A stretch of 64,000 nt of DNA from Zerene cesonia (taxonomy: Eukaryota; Arthropoda; Insecta; Lepidoptera; Pieridae), in NCBI RefSeq assembly GCF_012273895.1, contig NC_052102.1, positions 1,922,001 to 1,986,000 of the forward strand, in the 5' to 3' direction. Below, one piece after another: positions 12,110 to 25,100 of this stretch (within the stretch, counting starts at the first letter, position 1; every line of letters starts with the position of its first letter). The notes beneath the pieces were generated by a model. It saw only the letters and a list, made by a program, of their open reading frames with translations, had not been told where the DNA came from and did not search any database. A program made the translations under genes and the position numbers.

Positions 12110-12117
12110 TATAAAAG
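12110..12117 (+). promoter_or_regulatory. TATA box of gene C
   Basis: TATAAAAG, 33-40 bases before the start codon. The same octamer in a near-identical context precedes gene E. Confidence 0.8.
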
Positions 12118-12149
12118 ACAATGACAATTTGAGAAGAGTACATTTCAAA

Positions 12150-15100
12150 ATGAAACTATTCCTGGTAGTCGTCGGTCTCTCAGTGGCAGTCGCCGCTCCT
12201 CAGTATGAGCCCATAATCACGGACTACCACAATGTGATTGGTATTCCTGAAGCTGCCCGCATCAAAGCGGCAGAGGCTGCCCTGGACTTCGACGGCGCCA
12301 GGATCGTAGGTGGTTCTACATCCAACCTAGGCCAGCACCCTCATATGGTGAGTTTTTATTTATACCCTTTATGAAAAAAAAAATAGTTGTTGTCTGTAGA
12401 CATACAAGATGAAAAAGGGGGAGTATTTTTTCTATTAGAAATAGTATCTAAAAACAATCAAATCTATCTCAGCTCTTTAGTTGCAGAGAATAACAGCAGC
12501 TTACTAGCGATAAGATTAGTTTTTCAATTTCTTTAATCGATATTAAATAAATAATAATAAATAATAAAAATTTTATTTTCACCAAAAAGTATACATACAT
12601 ACATATAAGTAGCTTAAAAATAGATGAAGTATATAANNNNNNNNNNNNNNNNNNNNNNNNNNNNNNNNNNNNNNNNNNNNNNNNNNNNNNNNNNNNNNNN
12701 NNNNNNNNNNNNNNNNNNNNNNNNNNNNNNNNNNNNNNNNNNNNNNNNNNNNNNNNNNNNNNNNNNNNNNNNNNNNNNNNNNNNNNNNNNNNNNNNNNNN
12801 NNNNNNNNNNNNNNNNNNNNNNNNNNNNNNNNNNNNNNNNNNNNNNNNNNNNNNNNNNNNNNNNNNNNNNNNNNNNNNNNNNNNNNNNNNNNNNNNNNNN
12901 NNNNNNNNNNNNNNNNNNNNNNNNNNNNNNNNNNNNNNNNNNNNNNNNNNNNNNNNNNNNNNNNNNNNNNNNNNNNNNNNNNNNNNNNNNNNNNNNNNNN
13001 NNNNNNNNNNNNNNNNNNNNNNNNNNNNNNNNNNNNNNNNNNNNNNNNNNNNNNNNNNNNNNNNNNNNNNNNNNNNNNNNNNNNNNNNNNNNNNNNNNNN
13101 NNNNNNNNNNNNNNNNNNNNNNNNNNNNNNNNNNNNNNNNNNNNNNNNNNNNNNNNNNNNNNNNNNNNNNNNNNNNNNNNNNNNNNNNNNNNNNNNNNNN
13201 NNNNNNNNNNNNNNNNNNNNNNNNNNNNNNNNNNNNNNNNNNNNNNNNNNNNNNNNNNNNNNNNNNNNNNNNNNNNNNNNNNNNNNNNNNNNNNNNNNNN
13301 NNNNNNNNNNNNNNNNNNNNNNNNNNNNNNNNNNNNNNNNNNNNNNNNNNNNNNNNNNNNNNNNNNNNNNNNNNNNNNNNNNNNNNNNNNNNNNNNNNNN
13401 NNNNNNNNNNNNNNNNNNNNNNNNNNNNNNNNNNNNNNNNNNNNNNNNNNNNNNNNNNNNNNNNNNNNNNNNNNNNNNNNNNNNNNNNNNNNNNNNNNNN
13501 NNNNNNNNNNNNNNNNNNNNNNNNNNNNNNNNNNNNNNNNNNNNNNNNNNNNNNNNNNNNNNNNNNNNNNNNNNNNNNNNNNNNNNNNNNNNNNNNNNNN
13601 NNNNNNNNNNNNNNNNNNNNNNNNNNNNNNNNNNNNATTTGCCCCTTCTGAATCCATATTGATTATTGGATATAATGTTATTTTTTTCGAGAAAGCTAAT
13701 TAATTTGCTGTTGATATTAGAGGAATTTATGTAGGTCCTTTCGATTTTTCTTTGAAAAATTACGAGCTATATTATTAATTTTTAACATTTGTCACAACCT
13801 TGAAATTTTACTGAGCCAAGAAAACAGAAACACTTTAACGGTACGATTCCTTGCATTTTAGGGTGGGTTGGTGATCTCTCTTACCTCTGGAGCAACTTCC
13901 GTCTGCGGGTCCTCCCTGATCAGCAACAACAGGATAGCTACCGCTGCTCACTGCTGGCGCACGCCTGTATCCCAGGCTAATCGCTTCACCGTCGTTCTTG
14001 GCTCCATCCGCCTCTTCTCTGGCGGTACCCGCATCAACACCAACAGTGTGACTATGCATGGAAGCTACAACATGAACACCCTTGTGAACGATGTCGCTAT
14101 TGCCACCATTTCATGGGTGAACTTCAACAGTAAGACATTTAAATGATTAACGGTTATAATTTTCATCAACCCCTTATCCAATCCCAAAATATACAAGGTT
14201 AAAATGATGATCAAGCAATATTTGCGTCTTCTACAAAGACGATTAGAAGAGATTATTAAATTGAAAATAACAAATTCTAAACCATTTGAATTCTATTGTA
14301 ATGTATGTTCTTCTTCTTCTTCTTCTTTTCTCTTCGGCAACTCCCGATTCCACTGAGGATGGATTCTGCCAGTGTCACGTTTTGTACAGATAATCAGAAG
14401 TTTTTATTGTCGTGTTATTATGAGCTTGTATTAAACATACTCTGTGCTAAAGAATTGTAATGTTTGAAAAAATGCCTTTTGGCTTTCGTTTGCTTGGAAC
14501 TTTTAACATAAGCGCAAATATAATCTTTATTATAAACGCTATCTCAGTATAGCATTTATTAGAGGACCTTTCGCCTTTTTTATCTAATACATATATTCAC
14601 TCAAGTGTCAAATTTTAGACAACATCAGAGCTATCGCGCTAGCTTCTGGCAGCAACCAATACGTCGGTGTTACCGCTACTGCTGCAGGCTTTGGCAGAAC
14701 TGGTGACTGTGAGTATTTACAATCAAATCAAAACTTGTGAGTTCTGTTATAAAACGTATTTGATATTGACGACAACAAGATTCAGATCTATATTCCCTAA
14801 ACCATACTATAAATACGAATCAATTTAGATGAACACATCATTTAGATGAGCATATTAAGAAAAAATCTTTCCACATTTAAATATTCATTGCAGCCGCTTC
14901 TGGAGACATCACCAACAACCAGCCCTTGAGACACGTTAACTTGCCCGTAATCAGCAATGCTGAATGCGCTCGTGTTTTTGGATCAACCACAGTCATCGCC
15001 TCTACACTCTGTGTCTCCGGTGCCAACGGTCGCAGCATTTGCACTGGAGACTCTGGTGGCCCCCTCACCATCAACAACAATGGCCTTCTGGTGGTTATAT

Positions 15101-15410
15101 TTTATTTCTGGATTGACATTGCAGGCGAAATTTGACTTTATAAGTCAAAATGTGTTCACACGCTCTTAGAGGAGTGTTTTGAAATTTAATAAGAAAAAAT
15201 ATTGACATTGTAGTTTTGTGTGTCATATCTTAAAACCTTAAATTCTCGGTAGAACTACATTGAACAGTTATGTGTTAAATGATAAATGTAACTTCTCTCT
15301 ATCAACAGATTGGTATCACCTCCTTTGGACCCCAAGGCTGCCAACGAGGATTACCGGCTGGTTTCGCAAGAGTTACATCATTCCAGTCCTGGTTCCGTGC
15401 CCGCATGTAA
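12150..15410 (+). CDS. Chymotrypsin-like serine protease, gene C (complete, 5 exons, 284 aa)
   Basis: Exons are 12150-12347, 13862-14129, 14619-14708, 14894-15090 and 15309-15410; all introns are GT..AG and phases agree (0,1,1,0). The product is a secreted zymogen: signal peptide 1-16 ([16 protein letters not shown]), propeptide 17-51, tryptic activation site R51|IVGG. The triad is H96 (TAAHC), D143 (NDVAIA) and S239 (GDSGGP), with six Cys (81, 97, 210, 225, 235, 262) placed for the three usual disulfides. S1-pocket Ser233, SFG and PAGFARV indicate chymotrypsin-like cleavage after large hydrophobic residues. Residues around the nucleophile are [10 protein letters not shown] where the paralogs have [10 protein letters not shown]. 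The start is the first ATG after the TATA box. Intron 1 holds a placeholder gap and LINE sequence. A larval midgut digestive role is inferred from the family. Confidence 0.93.
12637..13636. other. Assembly gap (1000 N) in gene C intron 1
   Basis: Fixed-size placeholder. The base pairs just after it read as non-LTR reverse transcriptase on the minus strand, so the gap probably hides a LINE inserted in the intron. No exon is missing, since the gene C reading frame is complete. Confidence 0.9.
13637..13790 (-). pseudogene. LINE reverse transcriptase fragment in gene C intron 1
   Basis: The minus strand encodes [19 protein letters not shown], the region of non-LTR reverse transcriptases normally reading like LL...NI.S..QFGFR.G. 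It is cut off by the gap. The intron of gene E has a different LINE piece, so this insertion probably came after duplication. Confidence 0.75.
14710..14893 (+). other. Intron 3 of gene C, retained in gene E
   Basis: After the donor GTGAGTATTTACAATCAAATC this intron aligns along its whole length with 38418-38602 of gene E. The matching intron of gene A (1-228) aligns instead with gene D. Intron sequence therefore groups C with E and A with D. Confidence 0.8.
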
Positions 15411-15429
15411 AATCACCTATTGTATTTTC

Positions 15430-15435
15430 AATAAA
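15430..15435 (+). promoter_or_regulatory. Polyadenylation signal of gene C
   Basis: AATAAA 20 bases after the stop codon, the same spacing as in gene A. Confidence 0.7.
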
Positions 15436-17327
15436 GTTAACTACATCTAAATTATCTTTTATTTCAAGTTTACTACCTTATTGTCGTTCCATATATATAT
15501 TTCTTAAAATTGTCTCTTGATTACCTATCTTTTATTTGGGTTTCAGTTGTCAGGCTAGAATCCGAGTACACATTTAAGCTTTAGATAGAGAAATCAAATA
15601 CACTCGACGAAACATAGATCTATTTTCTCTTCTGCTTCTTTGTGTGAGGATACACAAATTATTGGATATTCCAAAAAGTTGTTTGTATGTTTATATAATG
15701 TATGCATGTATGTTTATTTCTTCTGTCTGGCACTCCAACAAGGGGCTTCTGAAAATCAGCGCTGCGCATTACGCGTAGCACATGCTGAGTAGTTACCCTT
15801 TTTAGCCCCACGCCGATTAATCATAAGTTCACTTTTTTATTTTAATTTAACATTATGTGTTAAATAAACATTCTTTCTTTCTTTCTTTCAAAAAAGAGCT
15901 ATGCCGTCTTTATATTGTCAGAACTAGGTCAAATTTAAACGGGACCATATGGAAGGCACGAGTTTTCAAACACATTTTATGAAAATCGGTGCAGTCAGTA
16001 CAAAGTTGTGAGGTAACAAACAAAAAGAATACAGTCGATTTCATAATCTTCTTTTTTTTCGAAGTCGGTTGAAAACAGGTTTTAAATCGATTCACGTATG
16101 AAATACAATTATAATTTGAAAAATGTCTACTTCAATACCCAATTATCTTCCACGATATATTTTTAAGTTGTACTAATAGTAATTGATAAACATTTCGCAA
16201 TTATAATATAACTAGTGTTTCGCCCGCTGTTTGCCGCGTAGTCAAGTAAAACCTGACTGTCCTAGGCTAGCTCCTATTCCTGTGGGACTTTCGGGATAAG
16301 CTAGCGTATATCCTTTTCCGGATCTCATATCAACATTTGCTTTTCCATAAAATTATTACCTGAAATTTATTTTCGAAATCACTAGAAAAGATAATCAAAT
16401 GTACACAGATATTTATTAATAATTATGTTTTAAGGTTTAAAAAATTTATTCCCATACGCTCACTTACATGAGATACTTAATAACGAACATACGATAAAAT
16501 TTACTTAGATTTTCGCAAATGATTTTTAGATTAGGACATATTCATTTATTGCATTCAAAGAAGCGCATGGTCTACCATAACGAGTTTTGCTAATTGTTGC
16601 TTGTTGCTGGGGTTGTTTGTATGTATATAGGAAACTTTTAACACAATTTTTACCAATTTCCAGAAGTCTGATTAATTTGAAACTTTGCGTACGTATCAAG
16701 GACCGATGATAATGCAATAATGATTAATAGGTTTGTCAGGATTGATAAATTCTAAAAACGATTACACTCTTGCAGTCGGTAAAGAAGGAAATATTTAACA
16801 TCAAAAACAATTTTTTCTTTTTTTTTAGTTTTAGTTTTTTAAGCTATATTAATATATAGAGTGATTCCAGAGGAAGGTGTAGTATATGTATAGAGGGGAG
16901 GAGTTTCAACGAAATTCCGAATTCAACGCGTACGAAACCGCGGGCAAAGGCTAGATTTAAATACCTAAAGTTTAAAACAAAATACGTATCATCATTCAAA
17001 TATTTACTTTAATGTACTTTTAATCATGACAGGTTAGTAACAACGACTAATTGATATTCTTAGCTATTAGGAAACCTATCAAAAACATCATGCTATTTTT
17101 GTTTAAATCCGTTATTATATGAATGCAATGAACGAGTTTCGAGATTGTGCGTCTTCATATTTTGTCATTCGTCTCCCATAATTTGTTCTGACCTTCGGTA
17201 AGGCAAGATGGCTGGCTCTTGTGTAGATTAGGTGCGCCGGGCGATTCAATTTTGTAAGAAGTACGATTGTGTGCATATGTCATGTAATGCTTTATGGATA
17301 AAGACCCCAAGTTTTTTTTTATGTTAC

Positions 17328-17647
17328 AGTCGGCAATGGAGCTGGTGGGACGACTGATGGTAAGCGCTACCACCGCCCATGAACATTTGGAAAGGGATAA
17401 GGTCCATTGCAAACCTTACGCCTCTACAAATGGATTGCCGACTTTTTGAGAAGGGATTAAGAAAAGGATTGGCGATAGGAATAAAGGAAAGGACTGGGAA
17501 GGGTAAGGTAAGATATGGGCCTCCGGCTCCTCCACTCACCGAACGAAACACAGCAGAATGCTATTTCACGCCGGTCTTCTGTGGGGGTGTGGTACTTCCC
17601 CGGTGCGAGCTGGCCCAATTCGTGCCGAAGCGTGCTCGACTACCACA
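17328..17647 (+). repeat. Interspersed repeat, unclassified family (full-length-looking copy)
   Basis: Begins CAGTCGGCAATGGAGCTGG and ends GAAGCGTGCTCGACTACCAC. Copies or fragments occur at 31998-32254 (+), 21756-22070 (-), 8655-8715 (-), 43495-43555 (+) and 51384-51440 (+). It contains TACCACCGCCCATGAACATT and GGTGCGAGCTGGCCCAATTC. No conserved protein is seen; the family is non-autonomous and its class is not resolved here. Confidence 0.7.
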
Positions 17648-18009
17648 TACAAGTATTGTATTTGTAAAATTGTTTCAAGTTCATTAAGCTATTATCCATG
17701 TATATTTTATTTATAGTTAAGAAATGATAATCTAAAATATATTTGATAGTATTAGTTTGTATAATTGGGAGTGGTGCTAGTTTATTTTTGGTAGCACTAC
17801 ACCATACTTCTATTAAATACATAAGATTGGGCTTGAGTAATTAAACCAAAACAATAATAATAATTTTCTGTTTCATACCATACGTCCTACTATCCTACTA
17901 ATATTATAAATGCCAATGTTTTGCCAAATATTGTTTTTTTATGCGTTTTTAATGTTATAAGTAAAATGAATAGCTGCCTGACTGATAGTAAATCACATAC
18001 GTTTATAGA

Positions 18010-18320
18010 GTTCAGTGGTTGGACGCCTATGTATGCGCTCCTCTTCTATAAATTTAGACTTGTTCGCTCCCCCCCAGATAGGAATGCAATACGCTAGGAT
18101 AGATTGAACTAGTGACTTGTAAATTTGATTCCTGAGTTTATGTGAAGTTATATATCTTAGTGATTTAAAAATTCAGATAAGTTTCCGTGTTCTTTCACTC
18201 ATAAAGTCAATGTGTGAATGCCATGATAGGCAGTGATCCAAGATGATTCCGAGATTTTTAATACTAAAAACTTTTTGAATTATATTGCAATTACAGTTTA
18301 TATTATCTGTTCCGTCAATT
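18010..18320 (-). pseudogene. LINE reverse transcriptase C-terminal fragment (jockey/CR1-like)
   Basis: On the minus strand the DNA encodes KNLGIILDHCLSWHSHI followed by SERTRK and, further on, SILAYCIPIWGG. Both blocks are typical of the region after the catalytic domain in jockey/CR1-type non-LTR retrotransposons. The element is truncated at both ends. Confidence 0.75.
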
Positions 18321-19715
18321 ATAAGATATTAATATTATGAAGCATCATGCTCATGATATATAATAATAATTGTTAACATGCAAAAAGCAGTTATTTTAAA
18401 TACATGTAGGATAGTAGGAAGTTCTTACAAGCAGACATGTTTAGGGAATCGCTAGACAATATTAATTTCTAATTTTATCAGTAAATGAATCTATTTACTT
18501 GGCTTAGGCCCGTAATAGATCACTAACCGGTTAAAACCCGAGATGTATAAAAGTACATGAAAACAAATAATAATAATAAAAATCTTTATTTATCCATACC
18601 TTACATTAACATTGCATATACATATGGATATTAATGTAATTTCTTTATAATTAAATAATTTTAATAATAGTTTGTTCCTTTAATAAATCACCCAGGGTGG
18701 ACGTTAAGTTAGAAGGTACCCTAGGATATTTAACAATAAGATCTATTTATTGTAGATACTAAACTATGAAATCCTATAATATTTAGGAAAGACAACAATG
18801 AGAATTATTTCTATAGGTCTTTACCTAGAATGATATCCTCCTATTGGTTTTTAATCGTCAAAAAAAATATGTTTCAGCTATCTGTGTGATTTTTTTTTCT
18901 ATCGCATTAAATTTGTAGTATTATGATTATACACTATCAAATTAACATGTATCCTAAAGCATATAATACATTTTCTGCTATTAAATGCGTTTTAGTAGCT
19001 TCTGCTGTAGCTTGTATGTTTTTATGTAACCGACTCGAAGATAAAACTTTTTACACTTCATGAATGAATCGATGCCAGACTACAGTACAATGATTTCCAT
19101 AGTTTATCTTATGATCCTGATTAAGATCATAAAATTAACTATCCAATCGCCTGGATTTAAAAAATCACCTAACTATAGTATGTATAAATCAGTTAATTAA
19201 ATCATCCAAGATTAAATAACTATATTTCTTTAATGTTATAACTACTATTACTCATCACATAAATGCTGCATATAACTTCCTAAAAGTAATTGGTAATAAT
19301 AACATATTTGTATTCTATCTCTACAAAATATAAGTATTTTTTCCTTAAGTGGATCATATACTTGAACAGATGAAAACAAACACACTTTTATCTCACGTAA
19401 TCCCTTAATTAATATAATGCTTATGATAAAGTTCTTAGCGTTGGGAATTCCGTAATTGTTTTACAATTATCGTGTCTACTCAATATCAATTTAATCATAT
19501 CTATTTGATTTGACAGTTTGAAAACTACATTACTCATTATTCTGAAATACACAATAATACTTATGTACCTACATATTACTGTAAGAGTTTTAGAATGGAA
19601 ATATTTCTTTCTAGTAAAATTATTCAACACATTTTATGTTAATGTGGATACTAATTCTATAAACGGAATGTATGTATACTAACATCATGAGGAGAAAACT
19701 TTTCTATATTTGTAT

Positions 19716-19880
<165 letters not shown>

Positions 19881-20109
19881 TCATGTACCTACGGCAAAGC
19901 CGAGGAAAAAAGCTAGTGTATAGTACGTTTATCTCGATCATAGTAAGCCTATGTGTTAGTTTGTCGCCTCAAATACCACAATAGCTCAAACGAGAGTTGA
20001 AAAAACAGAGAATACGAGTATATTCTTGCTTACTTCTGAATAAGTGTTATACCTTCACATTATGTTTCAGTCGACAGTTTTAAGCTCATGATCAATCCTT
20101 AAACTTCAC

Positions 20110-20230
20110 TAGCTGTTGCCCGCAGCTTCGCCTGATATCATCATAGGTATGACGTAAAAATATATGGAAGTTTTAGCACGATTACAACCTGTTCACAAAA
20201 TTGGTTTTTAATTACTGAATTTACATTTAT
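20110..20230 (-). mobile_element. Helitron-like 3' end
   Basis: CACTAGCTGTTGCCCGCAGC is the reverse complement of a Helitron end with hairpin and CTAG. The right arm carries the matching end on the plus strand at 35395-35515. This marks the inner limit of the collinear palindrome. Confidence 0.65.
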
Positions 20231-20546
20231 TATTACTGAAATTTTTCGTTATCACACTCTGAACTCTTTTAATCAAGTTTTAAAACAAGTATATGAATTA
20301 TTGTAAAATGACAATAGTTCAGAGCGAAAATTCTCATTTTAACAAAAAACTACACAAAATTTACACATGACAGGCTCAGACATCAAATGAAAAACGTTAA
20401 CAACCAAGTAATACAAAAATCAAACACAAAAATGAATTGTTTTTCCATATTTAAACCTAGATTGTCCTAGATATAAATCGTCCAGTTATACACGTTCATA
20501 GTTCACTCGAGCGTTGCCGTGTGCACCGACTAGTATTAATAAGTAG

Positions 20547-21190
20547 TACCTGGATGACCGGTATTTTTTTTCTTTTTTTTTTTATAAATTGTGTTTTTTG
20601 GAAATTATATTTAAGTACGAATTACATACTAATAAAATGATGAAATATGAATAATATTTTTCGATCTTACCGACAGAATAATAAAAAAATATGAACGACT
20701 TCGTGAAGTTAGATTGTTTATAAGCGTTTTTTTCCAAGATCGTTTAGGCATTTTTAAGTGAACACGTGCATTAAGAAGACACAAAACAATGTAAACTACT
20801 ATTAGTGTTTGCTTTGAGGTTAGACTAACTAAAATTAGTCTAACCTCAAAGCAAACACTCATTGACTTCGTTACTTAACAACGCCATCTGCTGGAACTTT
20901 AATTATTCGCCAAATAATAGTATTATTATTCGCCAATAGATGTCAGGAAGAGTTATAATAAATTGGGACTACTCAAACGCCTCCAATTTTTAAAAAAGTA
21001 AGTTTAAGTCGATAAAACACGAATATGACATTTTCTAAAAAAGATTCCTAGCTAGATCGATTTATCGCCCCCGAAACCCCTAAATTTCATGAAAATCGTT
21101 GGAGCCGATTCCAAGATTCCAATTAAATATACATATATATACAAGAATTGCTCGTTTAAAGATATAAGTTATAAACAATACTCATATCTA
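20547..21190 (-). mobile_element. Unclassified repetitive element, copy 1 of an inverted pair
   Basis: Aligns with the reverse complement of 28630-29220. One end reads CTTGGATGACCG/CCTGGATGACCG with a poly(A/T) stretch, the other TTTAAACGAGCAATTCTTG followed by a TA-rich run. Both copies contain the same open frame beginning MSVCFEVRLI and including MPKRSWKKTLINNLTSRSRS, which I do not recognise. Copy 1 has a 36-base internal insertion with a small inverted repeat of TTAGTCTAACCTCAAAGC. Confidence 0.65.
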
Positions 21191-21755
21191 AATTGAAATT
21201 CCAAGCAGGATTTTTGCTAAAGTAAAACTATTACACATCTTAAAGAAAGTATCTATTACATAGGTATGTTTCAATTACCATCATATTAAAAACATCCAAA
21301 CAAAACAAGTTAATTTAATTCTTTGAGTTTACCAAAACAAAAGTTATCCTCAGACATTCATCCTCGCTCATTATATTTCTTAATTCAAAACAATACATAA
21401 TCTTTCATTACACTTTTCTTAACATATTTTACAAACTGAAATCTATACATATACATACTATAATGAAAGTTAATACACACTGCCACATAACATGAATATT
21501 TAATAACCATAAACAAAAACAGGTATTTCTTATTACATACTGCACTTCACATAAACATCTACTTAGAAAACAAATCTTATAGCGTCAATCTATTTAGCAA
21601 ACAAACCTTAAAGCTTAATATTTTAGCTACAACAAACAAGTACTCAATTGTAACAATATATTAGCCGTGAAAATAATAAGTTCTAAATAGTACATAATAC
21701 AAGTTCAACACAAACAATTGTAAGTACTAAATGGTAAACACTAACACACAATAAT
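21191..21755. other. Non-coding DNA
   Basis: Very AT-rich; no gene, LTR or named repeat seen. Confidence 0.5.
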
Positions 21756-22070
21756 TGTGGGAGCACGCTTCGGCACGAATTGGGCCAGCTCGCACCGGGG
21801 AAGTACCACACCCCCACAGAAAACCGGCGTGAAATAATAGCTAACTAACTATTGTGTTTCGTACGGTGAGTGGGGGAGCCGGAGGCCTATTTCCTTCTCC
21901 TAGCCTTTCCCAGTCCATTCCTTTTTTCCATTCATCAATCCTTTACTTAACCCTTATCCCTTAAAAGCGGGCTGCGCATTCTCAGAGGTCTGAGCTTCTG
22001 CGAATGTTCATAGGCGCTGGTGATCGTTTACCATCAGGCGAACCACCAGTTCAGTTGCCCGCTATGATAT
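21756..22070 (-). repeat. Interspersed repeat, family of 17328-17647
   Basis: Reverse complement copy: starts GGAGCACGCTTCGGCACGAA and ends ACCATCAGGCGAACCACCAG near a poly(A) run at 22072. It is diverged in the middle. Confidence 0.7.
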
Positions 22071-22199
22071 AGAAAAAAAAAACACAAATACAAGTTTAAC
22101 CGTCTTAATATAACACATTAGGAAAATAAATCCATGTCAATGGGCAAGTAAGACACAAGTAAAGTTATAACATAATCATTCCTCATCTATCATCCGTCA

Positions 22200-25100
22200 C
22201 CAAACAACACTTACCCATTAAGCTATTCTTCATTAGATAAAGGCCAACGCTTCATATTATCAGCTGAGCTGGATGTACTTATAGACCCTTCAGTGGTAGT
22301 ATCTACTTTTTCCAAATCATAACAATCATTTCTCTTCACCTTAACAACCTTGTAGGGTCCTAGATATTTAGGTTTCAACTTGAGACTTGAACCAAATTGG
22401 GTTCGCTTTATGACCATTAAATTGTATACTGTGAGCTGATTTTTCTATTCTTATTATTATATTTAGAATTCTCTTTTTGAACTTTAAATATTTGCTCCTT
22501 AGCCTACTTTCTCAATTCTACTCTATTTTCATTAAAAGATTGTATGTATTCTTCCTGTAACAATTCTTGAATTTTAATATCTTCTTTCACTTGCATTCTT
22601 GTTCCATTCAAAACATCAAAAGGAGTGCAATTAATACTCCGTTGATATGATGTATTAATAGCTCTTTGAACTCGAGTGACATGTCTGTACCAAAGACCAG
22701 AATTTTCCATACACAACTTTGTAAGTAGAGGTATCTTATAATCTTGTGAATCCTCTCAACTCGACCATTGCCTCTAGGAACGCCGGTTGTAATCATAATA
22801 TCTGATGATATTATGTATTCTATGTCTTCCTCCTTGCAATATTCTGTAAACTTGTAGTAAAAGCTGTACCTCTATCTGTTATTAATCGTCGTGGATTACC
22901 ACATGTCCGCTGATGGATTTCCAACTTATTCAAAGTCTCTCTGCTTGACGTACTCTTTGTAGGAAACAACCATAAAAATTTTGTTAATGCATCTACTATG
23001 GTGAGTATATGATTGCACTGCTTCGTAGTTTGAGTCAAAAGTCCAACGTGATCTAGGTGTAGTGTATCTAATGGCATGATTCTGATCATGATTTTTCTAT
23101 AAGGTTGAGAAACCCTTCTTCTTAGTCTCTAACTTCCCTCTTCTTCCCTCTTTCTTAGTAGCTAACAAACATGGGATACATGTCACTTTAAAATCCTCTA
23201 TCTTACTGTCTACTTCCTTTATGTAATAATCTTGTTCAGTTAACTGTTTCATCTTCTTCTTGGAGAAATGTCCATTACTTTGTACTCTCTTCAAAACTTC
23301 TTTTTCCCTATTCTTAGGTATAACAAGTAACTTCTTCTCGCCTTTAAATAAAATATCATTCTCAATCCAAGTAGTGTACTACATGAAGTCCTGTTTCTGG
23401 GTGATGTTGCATGAGTAGGATTGAAAATCTTTAGCAAAGGGGCATCTGCTAATTTTTCCTTTAAAGTTTGAAATGCTGCTCTCTGTTCATTGTTAAATAT
23501 AAATTCTTTATCTTTCCTTAACGAATCTGTAAGTGGCTTCCCAATGAGTGCATAGTGTTCAATATATTTTCTAAAATAAGAAGTTAATCCAATGAAACTA
23601 TGGATCTTTTTTTTTTTTAAAGATTAGGTAAGCATTTGACCATCCCTTCGCCTGCTGGAAAGCGACAAGCGAGGTCTAGGATGGAGCATGCTTACCCAAT
23701 AAATGCCTATTCAGTCCTTTTGAATAAATCCAAATTATAATTACTGGGAAAAACGAAAGCCGGAACTGTTTTAAACCTCTGGCTTCAGAGTACTTACGAA
23801 CTTCTGTTTTCTCTGGGCTTGGTCGTTTGGGCCGTATATATGGTGAAAGACCCCATCTATGAATACTCAATTTCTCTCTTGATTTATATTAGGTTAGCCT
23901 ACTTCCAATTAATCTATAAACCATATTCTGAAGCCTCTTTCAACGCAAGTTGAAGTCGTTTTACTGCCTGCTCTTGATTAGATGCAGTAATTAAGATATT
24001 GCCTATAAAATAATCATAATTTCATGTGAAATCAGATCCCTGAAGATGATACTCACAAATCTCATGAAATACTTGGGACATATCGATAAACCAAAAGGAG
24101 CTTGAAGAAACTCAAATTGGCCGTTCTGTGTCACAAATGATGTATATGCGACTGACTCTTCCGACACTCTTAAATGGAAATATCCATTTTTCTAAATCAA
24201 GGACACTGAATATCCTGGCTTCACACAGCTTGTCGATGTCATCCGTGACTGGCAAGGGGAATTCATCTTTTACTATATTTTTATTCAAAAGTCTATAGTC
24301 TATGCAAACTCTAACTGAACCTTTCTTTTTAACTAAAACAACTGGACTAGAATATTCACCCGTATGATGCCATCATCCAACCACTCTTTTACCTGATTTT
24401 CTACTATTTTTTGCTCAGTTAAGGACAACCGCCGTGCTCTTTGTGCAACAGGCACATCATCTTTTAAAACTATCTTCGATTGAATAGGTGCTTCTTTAAT
24501 TTGAACTAGATTATAACTTTCAACACACTGCAAAATCTTATTTTTTAATAAATGATCTGACATCCATCGGGGAATCTGAAAAACAACACAAATTAGACAA
24601 CCACTCTTCACATTTAGACATAATTTTACCTTGCACCCACTCATTATCATGGTTATTTTGTTTAACAATTCTTGGCCTAAAATCATAGGAAATGGTATAA
24701 TGTTTTTGTTCACTATGTGGAATAACACATTTTGATAGTCTCTGCCGTCGATGGTGATGTTTACGAACACTTTTCCCAGCGAATTAACCTTCATTCTTCC
24801 GAGTCCCGTCAAGCTTAAGTTTTCGTCGTATTTCTTGGTTTGAAGCGCCGTAAAACTACGCATACGACTGGTATGCTATTAAATTTAGGTCGCTGCCGGA
24901 GTCGATTAATGCATTCACATTTAAATCTTTAATTTTTACCATAATCATGGGCTTTGTGGTAGTAACTTCTTATTTGTTTACAATTTTGTACTCGCTTGAC
25001 GTTTGACTGTCATAGCTGTCACTCGATCCTGTTATATTGACGTTGGCAGTTCGATTTTTTTTTTTGTGGTGATTCTCGATGCTAGCCTTTGAAGAAATAA

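Larger units (their letters stand above)
15660..18765. other. 3.1-kb segment of the left arm without a right-arm counterpart
   Basis: The two palindrome arms are collinear up to about 15655 and again from about 18765. The right arm has only about 250 bases here (37385-37635), partly SINE. The segment contains Helitron-type ends (16858-16954 and the start at 17886), the repeat at 17328-17647 and a LINE fragment at 18010-18320. I see no host gene in it. Confidence 0.65.

Noticed and set aside
13835..14059. Frames antisense to protease exon 2 (also 4060-4263, 31037-31240, 39100-39324)
   Set aside because: They repeat in every paralog because the sense exon is conserved and GC-rich; the catalytic motifs lie on the other strand.
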